Made by a program: the position numbers and the translations under genes
Origin: Bacteroidales bacterium UBA1192
GTDB lineage: Bacteria > Bacteroidota > Bacteroidia > Bacteroidales > Bacteroidaceae
Assembly: GCA_002310175.1 (NCBI GenBank)
Contig: DBYG01000077.1
Coordinates: 1-35,212 of the forward strand
DNA: 35,212 bases
Reading direction: 5' to 3'
In this document: piece by piece, positions 7,166 through 16,355 of the stretch
How positions within the stretch are numbered: the first letter of the stretch is position 1
Layout: each line of letters starts with the position of its first letter
Notes under the pieces: model-generated
Databases searched by the model: none
Told to the model about the DNA's origin: nothing
The model's input: only the letters and a program-made list of their open reading frames with translations

Positions 7166-10100
7166 ATGACATTGGCGGATCTTAGTGGTCTTTACGGCGG
7201 TTTGGCGCAGACCAAGGCGCTGATTAAGGAACTTGCGGGAAAACGCACCGGAAACGTTTTTCTGCAGGGGCTCCGTGCGTCTTCGGCTCCGTTACTGTTC
7301 TGTGGAGTGGCCCGGAATGGGGGTAAGCCTTGTATCCTTATCATACTTAATGACCAGGAGGAGGCCGCCTATTTCTATCACGATATGGTTCAGACCATGG
7401 GTGATACGGATGTGCTCTATTTCCCTTCGGCTTACAGACGTGCCGCCAAGTACGGACAGAAGGACGATGCCAGCGAGATACTGCGCACGGAGGTGCTGAG
7501 CCGCCTTACTACTGTTGAGCCTGCAGCTGCAACGCTTGTTATAGTGACTTCACCCGATGCTCTGGCCGAGATGGTGGTCTCCAAAGCCAGCTTAGAGGAC
7601 AAGTCCATACAGATTCATACAGGAGAGACCCTGGACCGCGAGGAACTGCAGAACCTGCTTCTGGAACTTGGGTTCAACCGCGTGGATTACGTCTATGAGC
7701 CAGGGCAGTTCGCCCTGCGCGGCAGCATTCTGGATGTGTTCTCGTTCTCATCGGAATACCCTTACCGTCTGGATTTCTTTGGCGATGACATTGACAGCAT
7801 ACGCCAGTTCTCGGTCGATACGCAGCTCTCTACTGGGAAAAAGGACAGTGTGGTTGTGGTGCCCGATATGGATAAGGTGGAGGGCGCACAGGTGTCACTC
7901 ATGGATTTCCTGCCTGTAGATACCGTGGTGGCGGTAAAGGATTTGCTGCTCACAGCTGACCGTATGACCACTGTGAGCCGTGAGGTGACTGACCGCGAAA
8001 GCATGGCTGCCCGAATGCGACAGCTGGATGCACATAAGGACAGAATGAAGGATGGTACCGATGATGATTTTAAACCCGATGAACTGCCCGATCTGCTGTC
8101 TGCCCAGGCTTTTATGCGCAAGATTGCTGATTTCAGAGTGGTTGAGTTCGGAAACAGACCTTCCGGAGTACCGGCTGCAACAATAACGTTTGATACGACG
8201 CCGCAGCCGCTTTTCCACAAGAATTTTGACCTGGTATCCAAGACTCTGACGGAATATATTGTCAAGGGCTTTAAAATATATATTCTGACTGATAACCCTA
8301 AACAGGGTGACCGTCTTAATGATATCTTTATGGAGCGTGGTGAGATCATACAGTTCATCACTATCGGAAAGACTCTGCATGAAGGATTTGCTGACGGTGT
8401 CCTTAAATGTTGTTTCTTTACTGACCATCAGATTTTTGACCGCTATCATAAGTATAACCTGAGAAGCGATCGTGCCCGTAACGGTAAGGTGGCGTTCACG
8501 CTCAAGGAATTGCAGGAGTTCCGTATTGGTGATTATGTGGTCCACATGGATCATGGAGTGGGTAAGTTCGGTGGTCTGGTCCGTGTGCCCGATGCAGGCG
8601 GTTATCAGGAGAAGATAAAGATAATCTACAAGAATGACGATGTGGTGTTTGTTTCCATCCACGCCCTGCACAAGGTTTCCAAGTACAAGGGCAAGGAGGG
8701 TGAGGAACCGCACATAAATAAGCTGGGCACCGGTGCCTGGGAGAACCTCAAGGAGCGCACCAAGGGGAAGATCAAGGATATTGCGCGTGATCTTATAAAA
8801 CTCTATGCCAAGCGATTGGAGGAGAAGGGCTTTGCCTACAGCCCGGACTCTTATCTGCAGAACGAGTTGGAGGCCAGTTTCATGTATGAGGATACCCCCG
8901 ATCAGCTCAAGGCCACTCTGGACGTAAAGCAGGATATGGAGAGCAGCCGCCCCATGGACCGCCTTATATGCGGTGATGTGGGATTCGGCAAGACCGAAGT
9001 GGCTATACGCGCCGCCTTCAAGGCCGTGGCCGACAACAAGCAGGTGGCCGTCCTGGTGCCAACCACCATACTGGCGTTCCAGCACTATCAGACATTCTCT
9101 GAGAGACTGAAAGATTTTCCGTGCCGAGTGGAGTATCTGTCACGCGCCCGCAGCGCCGCGCAGACCACTGCAATACTTGATGACCTCAAGAACGGCAGGA
9201 TAGATATAGTAATAGGTACGCACAAGCTCATCGGCAAGCAGGTCAAATTCAAGGACCTGGGGCTGCTTATCATTGATGAGGAGCAGAAGTTTGGCGTATC
9301 GGTCAAGGAGAAACTCAAGCAGCTGCGAGCCAATGTGGATGTGCTAACCATGACCGCTACACCCATACCGCGCACGCTTCAGTTCTCTCTCATGGGCGCC
9401 CGTGACCTATCTGTAATCCAGACTCCGCCGCCCAACCGATATCCCATACAGACCGAGGTTCACGTGTTCAGCGCAGATATCATCCGCGAGGCCGTGAACT
9501 TTGAGATGAGCCGCAACGGACAGCTATTCATAGTGAGCAACCGCATATCCTCCCTGCCTGACCTTGCTCAGACAGTACAGCGTGAAGTGCCTGATGCCCG
9601 CGTGGCAATAGGTCATGGCCAAATGGACCCCGATGAACTTGAAAAGATCCTGACAGGATTCATAAACTATGACTACGATGTGCTGGTGGCTACATCTATC
9701 ATAGAGAACGGAATAGACATTCCCAACGCCAACACCATAATTGTGAATCAGGCCCAGAATTTCGGCCTGAGTGACCTGCACCAGATGCGCGGCAGAGTGG
9801 GGCGCAGCAACCGCAAGGCTTTCTGCTATCTGCTGGCTCCTCCGCTTTCAGCACTATCCGATGAGTCACGCCGCCGCCTGCAGGCCATTGAGAGTTTCAG
9901 CGAACTGGGCAGCGGCATACAGCTGGCCCTGCAGGACCTTGATATCCGTGGCGCCGGAAACCTGCTGGGTGCCGAGCAGAGCGGATTCATTGCCGACCTG
10001 GGCTACGAGACCTATCAGAAGATACTCAAGGAGGCTGTCCGCGAGCTCAAGAACGATGAGTTCCAGGAACTGTTCCGTGAGCAGGAGGCCAAGGAGAAGG

Positions 10101-10621
10101 GTAGTGGTTCAGGCTCCGGCCAGGCTGCTGCAGGTAGTACTCCCATGGATGCGTCACGTTATGTAGATGAGTGCACCGTTGAGACTGACCTGGACCTCTG
10201 TTTCCCCGACTCATTTGTGCCGGACGGCAGCGAGCGAATCCTGCTTTACCGCGAGCTTGACAGCATGGAGCGTGAGGCCGACATACAGCGTTTCCGTGAC
10301 CGCCTGCAGGACCGTTTCGGCCAGATTCCGCCACAGGCAGACGAGCTTATCCGCCTGGTATCCCTGCGCCGTATGGGCCGTGAGCTGGGCATCGAGAAAA
10401 TCTACCTCAAGGCCGGCCGCATGAGCCTGTTCTTTGTGGCCAACCCCGACAGTCCTTACTATGATAGTGAGGCGTTCGGAGCCATCCTTGCCTACGCCTC
10501 CCAGAACCCCATGCTATGCCGTCTGCGCGAGGAAGGCACCAAACGCAGCCTCCAGGTATCGGAAGTAAAGGACATCGACAGCGCCCTCGGCATCCTCCGC
10601 GCCATCCTTTATGCTATTTAA
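7166..10621 (+). CDS. mfd: Transcription-repair coupling factor
   Basis: The 1151-residue translocase removes RNA polymerase stalled at DNA lesions and recruits UvrA. Domains in order are: a UvrB-like N-terminal region; the CarD-like RNA-polymerase interaction domain starting near residue 450 (IGDYVVHMDHGVGKF); RecG-like helicase motor domains with Walker A GDVGFGKTE (about 600), DEEQ (about 700), TATPIPRT (about 730) and the TSIIENGID and QMRGRVGR motifs; and a C-terminal TRCF domain. A Gly/Ser/Ala-rich low-complexity linker lies at about residues 977-993, before the TRCF domain. The start at Met 7166 is preferred over the upstream 7124 frame extension because the latter would overlap the promoter box. 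Confidence 0.96.
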   Translation: MTLADLSGLYGGLAQTKALIKELAGKRTGNVFLQGLRASSAPLLFCGVARNGGKPCILIILNDQEEAAYFYHDMVQTMGDTDVLYFPSAYRRAAKYGQKDDASEILRTEVLSRLTTVEPAAATLVIVTSPDALAEMVVSKASLEDKSIQIHTGETLDREELQNLLLELGFNRVDYVYEPGQFALRGSILDVFSFSSEYPYRLDFFGDDIDSIRQFSVDTQLSTGKKDSVVVVPDMDKVEGAQVSLMDFLPVDTVVAVKDLLLTADRMTTVSREVTDRESMAARMRQLDAHKDRMKDGTDDDFKPDELPDLLSAQAFMRKIADFRVVEFGNRPSGVPAATITFDTTPQPLFHKNFDLVSKTLTEYIVKGFKIYILTDNPKQGDRLNDIFMERGEIIQFITIGKTLHEGFADGVLKCCFFTDHQIFDRYHKYNLRSDRARNGKVAFTLKELQEFRIGDYVVHMDHGVGKFGGLVRVPDAGGYQEKIKIIYKNDDVVFVSIHALHKVSKYKGKEGEEPHINKLGTGAWENLKERTKGKIKDIARDLIKLYAKRLEEKGFAYSPDSYLQNELEASFMYEDTPDQLKATLDVKQDMESSRPMDRLICGDVGFGKTEVAIRAAFKAVADNKQVAVLVPTTILAFQHYQTFSERLKDFPCRVEYLSRARSAAQTTAILDDLKNGRIDIVIGTHKLIGKQVKFKDLGLLIIDEEQKFGVSVKEKLKQLRANVDVLTMTATPIPRTLQFSLMGARDLSVIQTPPPNRYPIQTEVHVFSADIIREAVNFEMSRNGQLFIVSNRISSLPDLAQTVQREVPDARVAIGHGQMDPDELEKILTGFINYDYDVLVATSIIENGIDIPNANTIIVNQAQNFGLSDLHQMRGRVGRSNRKAFCYLLAPPLSALSDESRRRLQAIESFSELGSGIQLALQDLDIRGAGNLLGAEQSGFIADLGYETYQKILKEAVRELKNDEFQELFREQEAKEKGSGSGSGQAAAGSTPMDASRYVDECTVETDLDLCFPDSFVPDGSERILLYRELDSMEREADIQRFRDRLQDRFGQIPPQADELIRLVSLRRMGRELGIEKIYLKAGRMSLFFVANPDSPYYDSEAFGAILAYASQNPMLCRLREEGTKRSLQVSEVKDIDSALGILRAILYAI

Positions 10622-10654
10622 CATACTAATGGGTGGGGATGACGATTTTTGTTC

Positions 10655-10662
10655 TATATTCG
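10655..10662 (+). promoter_or_regulatory. Putative -7 box for rubrerythrin
   Basis: TATATTCG fits TAnnTTYG and ends 35 nt before the ATG at 10698. No TTG is present at the expected -33 position. Confidence 0.35.
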
Positions 10663-10697
10663 CACATATAACCTTAAACTGTTCAACAACAATAATT

Positions 10698-11234
10698 ATG
10701 AGTAAGTATTCAGGAACACAGACAGAGAAGAATCTGGAGGCAGCATTTGCCGGTGAGTCACAGGCACGTAACAAGTACACCTATTTTGCATCCAAGGCCA
10801 AGAAAGAGGGTTTTGAGCAGATAGCAGCAATCTTTGAGGAGACTGCCAACAATGAGAAGGAGCATGCCAAGCTGTGGTTCAAGGAGTTGGAGGGCATAGG
10901 CGATACCGCCCAGAACCTGGCTGCCGCCGCTGATGGCGAGAACTATGAGTGGACTGATATGTATGAGGGTTTTGCCGTGACTGCCGAGAAGGAGGGATTC
11001 CCCGAACTGGCTGCCCGTTTCCGTGGTGTTGCCGCCATAGAGAAGCGTCATGAGGAGCGTTACCGTGCCCTGCTCAAGAACATTGAGACTGCCAAGGTAT
11101 TTGAGAAATCAGAGGTCAAGGTTTGGGAATGCCGCAACTGCGGTCATATCGTAGTGGGCACCAAGGCTCCGCAGATCTGCCCTGTATGCCAGCATCCTCA
11201 GGCCTACTTTGAGGTTCACAAGGAGAATTACTGA
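10698..11234 (+). CDS. rbr: Rubrerythrin
   Basis: The 178-residue protein has two parts. The first is a ferritin-like four-helix diiron domain carrying Glu 20 and an ExxH pair at 53-56, with a second set of helices in the middle of the chain (EKRHEER). The second is a C-terminal rubredoxin-like domain with two CxxC pairs (CRNCG and CPVC) binding one iron. Rubrerythrins act as cytoplasmic NADH-linked peroxidases protecting anaerobes from hydrogen peroxide. The start at 10698 (MSKYSG) follows an A/T-rich leader; the earlier in-frame Met at 10611 overlaps the mfd stop. A dispersed-repeat or terminator-like sequence begins 2 nt after the stop. Confidence 0.95.
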   Translation: MSKYSGTQTEKNLEAAFAGESQARNKYTYFASKAKKEGFEQIAAIFEETANNEKEHAKLWFKELEGIGDTAQNLAAAADGENYEWTDMYEGFAVTAEKEGFPELAARFRGVAAIEKRHEERYRALLKNIETAKVFEKSEVKVWECRNCGHIVVGTKAPQICPVCQHPQAYFEVHKENY

Positions 11235-11236
11235 TC

Positions 11237-11279
11237 AAAAATGATACAAAAGGAGCCTGGCCTAGGACTGTCCCCTTTT
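11237..11279 (+). repeat. Dispersed repeat copy A / terminator-like hairpin
   Basis: This stretch begins AAAAATGATACAAAAGG and ends CCCCTTTT. The AAAAGGAG arm (11248-11255) can pair with CCCCTTTT (11272-11279) with one mismatch. The same pattern occurs in reverse orientation at 27800-27827 (19 of 23 aligned bases around CAGGCnCCTTTTGTA) and more weakly at 30295-30321. It could end the rubrerythrin transcript, but its recurrence suggests a small REP-like element. Confidence 0.45.
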
Positions 11280-11300
11280 CCACCGGCAGACAAATAACAG

Positions 11301-13787
11301 ATGAATAATACGAAACATCAGATTATGAAAAGAATCCTAACTTTTATCTTGCTGGTTTTCTCCATTACCGGAGTCTATGCCAAGCATCTTACAGAGCAGG
11401 AGGTGATGGAGCGTGTCCTGCAGTACATGAACAGCGGCAAGGCTGTGAACGGCCGTATGCTTGCGCCTGCCAGAAAAGGCAGCATTAAACTGAGTTCCGT
11501 CCCTGTGGAGGCCGACAGGATCTATGCCTTCAACATGGAAAACGGCGGTTTCATCGTAGCTTCGGCCGACAGCCGCACACTGCCGGTGCTGGGTTACAGT
11601 ACAACAGGCAGCATTGACTGGGATAATATGCCCGACAATATGCGTGAATGGCTCAAAAGCTATGATGAGGCCATAGCAACGCTGGGTGACCGTACAGATT
11701 TTGTTGACGGTAATTCAACAGATGAAACCGGAACGCGACAGGACCGCACACCGGTAGAGCCGCTCATAAAGACCCACTGGGATCAGGATGCCCCCTATTG
11801 AGATAAGGTTCCGCTCTACAACGGAGCCGATCCGAATTATAAAGGAAAGAAGTGTTACACCGGGTGCGTAGCAACCGCACTTGCTCAGGTAATGTATTTT
11901 TATCAGTGGCCCAAGACTGTACCTAGCGGAATACCTGACTATGACATATCTTCCAGTTACTTGGGAAACAATAAGGTCTGGCATATGGACGCACTCCCGC
12001 CCGTAGTATTTGAATGGGAAAACATGCTTGAAACCTATATCAAATTCAATCCCGAAACCCAAAAATATGATCAGTTGGGCGACAACATCCAACGAAACGC
12101 TGTAGCAACACTTATGCGATATTGCGGACAGGCAACCACGATGGAATACTCACCGGATGGATCGTCTGCATCTGCGTATTCTTATGGAACGGCTCTCAAA
12201 GATTACTTTAATTATGAATCGGTCCAGTTTCTGACCTCCAGATCCTCATACGACATTGATGAATGGGAAAAAATCATGTATGATGAAGTCGCAGCTGGAC
12301 GACCTGTGCTGTATGGCGGTGCTACGGAATCAAGCGGGCATGCGTTCATATGTGACGGTTACGATGAAAGCGGTCTGTTCCATATTAACTGGGGATGGAG
12401 CGGCGTCGGTGATGGCTATTTCTCTCTCTCGGTACTCAACCCATACGACAACATAAGTGCAGGTAGCGGCAGCAGCGGAATAGGTTTTTGCGCCAATCAG
12501 TGTGCTGCTATCCATATCCACCCCACGGAAAAGATATCGCCATACAACAATTCAGTAGAGGAGAGCTATCAGTATGAAACAATGGATCTGCTTGATTCCA
12601 ATACGGTCGCTTTCAAATTCATATACACAAATGATGACGCAGATGAGGTAACCCAGGATTATGCGCTTGGTACTATTGCCGAAAACGGTACCCTTAATCC
12701 CGATTTTATCGGTGACCCCAGTGACAGCATCCTGTATTCTGCCAATTATATGATTGTAGTCATTGATTCAACCAGATTTCAGCCGGGCGATTCACTGAAA
12801 CTGCATCCGATGCACCGTTTACGTAAGCCTGGAGCAGAATGGAAAATTATTCCGCCGTTGGAATGGTATGTGGTAGCAGGATGTACCGACAATGGCAGTT
12901 TCTTTATCAATATCTACGGAGAAATCTTCAAGTTGAAATGCATCGATGGTACCATATCAAAAGGAACCGGCAGGCTTGGCGAGCGTAATGACGTTAAGGT
13001 AAGTATAAAAAACCTGTTGGATAAAGACTACCAGGGTGAAATGTACCTGATTCCTTATTATTACGGTCATGTAAACAAGGAACAAACCAATGATGCAAGC
13101 CCTCTCTCTCAGGGCGAATCAATGTTTAGCTACGGATTCATAAGAGGCGGACAGACAAACGATGTTACATTTTCATTCGTACCACAGCAAGGAGGACTTG
13201 TACAGTTCCTTCTTGTTTCCCAGGACAAACCAATAGGCAGTTTCAGTCTGGAGCTGGATAATGACACTCTGGTCGATTACAGCAATTATATAGAGAACAA
13301 CAGCTGGCTCTCATGTGAGTATGACAAATGGTACTACAATATTGAGTTGTATGATAAGCCGAGTGTAATAAATATGCCGTATTGGATTCCGTCCGACAGC
13401 ATCGGCTTAAAAGTACGTCTCTTTTGGGATGACGAACAGGTTGACGATATCTTTATTCGTGATGGAATCAGAGAGTATCTCTCTTTACTGCCGGAGGAAG
13501 GAGGAGACGGCAGCTACACTTTCAGTTACCGTATCCCGATTGAAATACGCCCCGACTGCGTAATCTACATGGATTCCTATCTCGGAGAGTGGATAAACAA
13601 CAATTTGACACAGTTTTGCTGCGACCACGCATCTTTATTCCAGTACACCGACCCCACAATCGTGAAACCGGCCGATGCCCTGCAGGACAATGAGCCTTAC
13701 TATGATCTTCTGGGACGCCCCATAGACGGCATACCCCAAAAGAAGGGCTTGTACATAAAGGGAAACAGGAAGGTGTACATAGAATGA
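11301..13787 (+). pseudogene. C10 (streptopain-like) cysteine protease split by an in-frame TGA
   Basis: One reading frame runs from 11301 to 13787 and is broken only by TGA at 11799-11801. Before the stop are a signal peptide (Met at 11301, or more likely 11325, MKRILTF) and a propeptide resembling the Spi/streptopain propeptide. It ends in the start of the mature enzyme (KTHWDQDAPY). After the stop the frame carries the catalytic Cys in GCVATALAQVM (TGC 11865-11867) and the His in SGHAFICDGYD (CAT 12339-12341). HINWGW and DGYFS motifs follow, then a large beta-rich C-terminal region ending in YDLLGRPIDG and GLYIKGNRKV, a tail common in secreted Bacteroidales proteins. A restart at Met 11892 would lack the catalytic Cys. 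This is either a pseudogene, a sequence error or a readthrough case. Confidence 0.85.
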
Positions 13788-13808
13788 CGACAGGATCCAC
13801 TTTTTGAT

Positions 13809-14810
13809 TCAGAACTCCAGACCTGGAGTGGAGGAGGTGGCCATCTCACCGTCGGGAGTCTGGTATATGAAATAGGCTCCCAGTTCAGGATGACGCTCGC
13901 ATAACACGCGGGCGCTATCTATTCCCATTACCATCATGGAGGTGGCTATGGCATCGGCAGTGGCGCAGTCCTTGGCGAATACTGTAGCTGAAAGCAGACT
14001 GTGGCTTACCGGCATACATGTGTGCGGGTCTATGGTGTGGGCATATTTACGGCCATCCTTCATGTAGAAATTCCTGTAGTTGCCAGAAGTGGCAATGGCG
14101 ATATTAGTGGCAGATATGATGCTCTGGAGCTGGTTGTTGGTTGATAAGGAATCATCATCCGGACGGTTTATTCCTATCCTCCACTTTTTGCCTTCCCTGT
14201 TGCGGCCGGAGAGGACAATTTCCCCGCCAATCTCTATCATGAAGTTGTTGATGCCCATGGAGCGGAACATGGAAGCCACCATATCACTTCCGAATCCCTT
14301 GGCAATGGCACTGCAGTCCAGCATGACATCCGGACTCTCCTTTGTGATAAGCCCATTGTTCTCACTTATCTTCCTGTAACCGATGATATTGCGAAGACTG
14401 TCTATTGTTGATTCCCTGACATCCTCAGCATGTTTGAAACCGAACCCCCAGGCATTGACCGCAGGCGCCACGGTTATGTCGAATGCCCCGTCTGTCCATT
14501 CGGAAATTTCCATTGCACGGCGGAACACCTTGAGGAAAAGCGTGTCATCGACCTGAATCTCACGGGCACGGTTGACTGTCGATATTGTTGACTCCGGATT
14601 GAACATGGAGAGAGCATCGTCAACATTCTTGAGAGTGGAGTTGATCTGCTCCGTCAGGTCTTCAAAATATAGATATGTAATGTGGTAAGTGGTTCCGAAA
14701 ACCAGACCCTGGCTTGTGAAGTACTCTGGCTCTTGCGATTCGCGATGGGACAGAATTACGATGGTTGCCAGAATCAGGAATGCCAGAAAAGGGTAGTGCC
14801 ATTTTTTCAT
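13809..14810 (-). CDS. apbE: FAD:protein FMN transferase (ApbE family)
   Basis: The 333-residue protein attaches FMN covalently to threonine in partner flavoproteins, such as the NqrB/NqrC and RnfG/RnfD subunits, outside the cytoplasmic membrane. Family motifs are MFNPESTIS, DGAFDITVAPAVNAWGFG, the SAIAKGFGSD segment, IGGEI, and YAHTIDPHT followed by the metal-binding ATADAIATSMMVMG block. The N-terminus is a membrane anchor or signal (residues 5-21) without the lipobox cysteine often found in Bacteroidota ApbE. It lies 1 nt after the mntP stop and is last in the operon. No Nqr or Rnf gene is in the window. Confidence 0.92.
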   Translation of the reverse strand: MKKWHYPFLAFLILATIVILSHRESQEPEYFTSQGLVFGTTYHITYLYFEDLTEQINSTLKNVDDALSMFNPESTISTVNRAREIQVDDTLFLKVFRRAMEISEWTDGAFDITVAPAVNAWGFGFKHAEDVRESTIDSLRNIIGYRKISENNGLITKESPDVMLDCSAIAKGFGSDMVASMFRSMGINNFMIEIGGEIVLSGRNREGKKWRIGINRPDDDSLSTNNQLQSIISATNIAIATSGNYRNFYMKDGRKYAHTIDPHTCMPVSHSLLSATVFAKDCATADAIATSMMVMGIDSARVLCERHPELGAYFIYQTPDGEMATSSTPGLEF

Positions 14811-14811
14811 A

Positions 14812-15384
14812 TCATGCTGTAAGATGTTCTATCAGTATTTTGACTCCAATACCTATTAGTATAATTCCTCCTATTATCTCTACAGGAAAATTGATGCGCC
14901 TGCCTGCGTAAGCTCCGATAACGAATCCTGCCGCAGAGAATAGGAAAGAACCTATGGCTATTATGATTACAGGAAGCATAATGTCAGCAAGAGTATCGTA
15001 ACCTGAACAGCCGAACGAAAGTCCAACCGCAAGAGCGTCTATGCTTGTGGCAATAGCCATAGTGATTATGGTAGAAAACCTGGATGGATCATAGGTCTTT
15101 TCCTCCTCATCATTCTTTAGTCCGTTCAATATCATCCTGCCTCCCAGGAATGCCAGCAGGCCGAAGGCGATCCAATGATCCCAACGTTCTAAGGCGCCGC
15201 TAAAAAAACTTATACCCAGCCATCCGATCATAGGCATGATACCTTGGAACAGGCCGAACGATACAGCTGTCACCAGCATTGTACGTAATATTAGCCTGCG
15301 CTGGATGAGACCACTTGTTATGGACACCGTAAAACAGTCCATGGCAAGAGCGACGGACAGTAGTATAAGGTCTAAAACGGACAT
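14812..15384 (-). CDS. mntP: Manganese efflux pump MntP
   Basis: This 190-residue, six-span inner-membrane protein exports Mn(II). Two inverted repeats each carry the family's acidic motif: ALAMDCFTVSI near residue 15 and TSIDALAVGLSFG near residue 115. The first reads DCF where most homologues have DAF. Length matches the family (about 190 aa). It starts 12 nt after the GT2 stop and ends 1 nt before apbE. I see no yybP-ykoY riboswitch upstream, consistent with its being inside an operon. Confidence 0.92.
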   Translation of the reverse strand: MSVLDLILLSVALAMDCFTVSITSGLIQRRLILRTMLVTAVSFGLFQGIMPMIGWLGISFFSGALERWDHWIAFGLLAFLGGRMILNGLKNDEEEKTYDPSRFSTIITMAIATSIDALAVGLSFGCSGYDTLADIMLPVIIIAIGSFLFSAAGFVIGAYAGRRINFPVEIIGGIILIGIGVKILIEHLTA

Positions 15385-15396
15385 CAGGTTCAGGAA

Positions 15397-16353
15397 TTAC
15401 TTGAGTTCCTTCTCAATCTTGTAGTCATTGCGGTTCTGCGAACTGCGGCTTATAAGTTCTGCCATGAATCCTGCCAGAAACATGAGTGTTCCCATAATCA
15501 TGCCGGTCAGGGCGATGTAGAAATACGGGCTGTCAGTTACAAGGCGGGCGGGTATGCCATGTGCAATACAAACCAGTTTGTTTATACCTATTACAATGAT
15601 GGCTATAAGGCAGAGTATGAACATGACGGACCCCCAAAGTCCGAAGAAATGCATAGGTTGTTTGCCGAAACGGTTCAGGAACCAGAGTGACATGAGGTCA
15701 AGGTAACCGTTTACGAAACGATCCAGACCGAATTTGGTCTTGCCATACTTTCGTGCCTGGTGGTGTACTACTTTCTCACCGATATTGCTGAACCCTGCGT
15801 TCTTGGCAAGGAATGGTATATAGCGGTGCATTTCACCGTACACCTCAATATTCTTGACAACCTCACGGCGGTAAGCCTTGAGTCCGCAGTTCATGTCATG
15901 CAGCTTGAGTCCCGTAACTTTTCGTGCGGTCCAATTGTATATCTTGGATGGTATATTCTTGCTTAGGGTACCGTCGTAGCGTTTTTTCTTCCAACCTGAT
16001 ATCAGGTCATAGCCTTCTTCACGTATCATACGTACCATCTCCGGTACTTCCTCCGGACTATCCTGAAGGTCGGCGTCCATAGTTACAACGATGTCCCCTT
16101 GAGCCATATCGAATCCACAGAACAGGGCTGGGGACTTACCGTAGTTGCGGCGGAACTTTATTCCTTTGACGATATCGGGATTGTCGGATTTGAGTCCTTC
16201 TATTATCTTCCATGAGTTGTCAGTACTGCCGTCATCGACAAAGATTACCTCATAACTGAAACCGTTTTGTTTCATTACGCGATCTATCCACGCGAACAGT
16301 TCAGGAACCGATTCGGCCTCGTTGAGAAGGGGAACAATAATTGAAATATCCAT
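15397..16353 (-). CDS. Membrane GT2 glycosyltransferase (GtrB/ArnC-like)
   Basis: The 318-residue protein has an N-terminal GT-A domain with IIVPLLNEAESV (residues 5-16), VDDGSTDNS (about 40-48), the DADLQDSPEEVP metal-binding motif (about 94-105) and a CGLKAYRREV segment. Two C-terminal membrane spans follow at about 232-258 and 275-300. This architecture is that of undecaprenyl-phosphate glycosyltransferases, which charge the lipid carrier with one sugar for later transfer outside. It starts 2 nt after the DUF4199 gene and precedes mntP. The sugar is unknown. Confidence 0.88.
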   Translation of the reverse strand: MDISIIVPLLNEAESVPELFAWIDRVMKQNGFSYEVIFVDDGSTDNSWKIIEGLKSDNPDIVKGIKFRRNYGKSPALFCGFDMAQGDIVVTMDADLQDSPEEVPEMVRMIREEGYDLISGWKKKRYDGTLSKNIPSKIYNWTARKVTGLKLHDMNCGLKAYRREVVKNIEVYGEMHRYIPFLAKNAGFSNIGEKVVHHQARKYGKTKFGLDRFVNGYLDLMSLWFLNRFGKQPMHFFGLWGSVMFILCLIAIIVIGINKLVCIAHGIPARLVTDSPYFYIALTGMIMGTLMFLAGFMAELISRSSQNRNDYKIEKELK

Positions 16354-16355
16354 AG

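Noticed and set aside
7895..9085. Long open frame (396 codons) on the minus strand inside mfd
   Set aside because: It is antisense to the conserved motor domains of Mfd, has no family motif and no start signal; it arises from the codon bias of mfd.
10611..10697. N-terminal extension of rubrerythrin from Met 10611
   Set aside because: It overlaps the mfd stop and the putative promoter, and rubrerythrin homology starts at MSKYSG (10698).
11892..13787. Annotating the downstream half of the C10 protease as a separate gene starting at Met 11892
   Set aside because: That start lies inside the catalytic-site motif (AQVM) and would drop the catalytic Cys and the signal peptide; it is the remainder of the interrupted frame.
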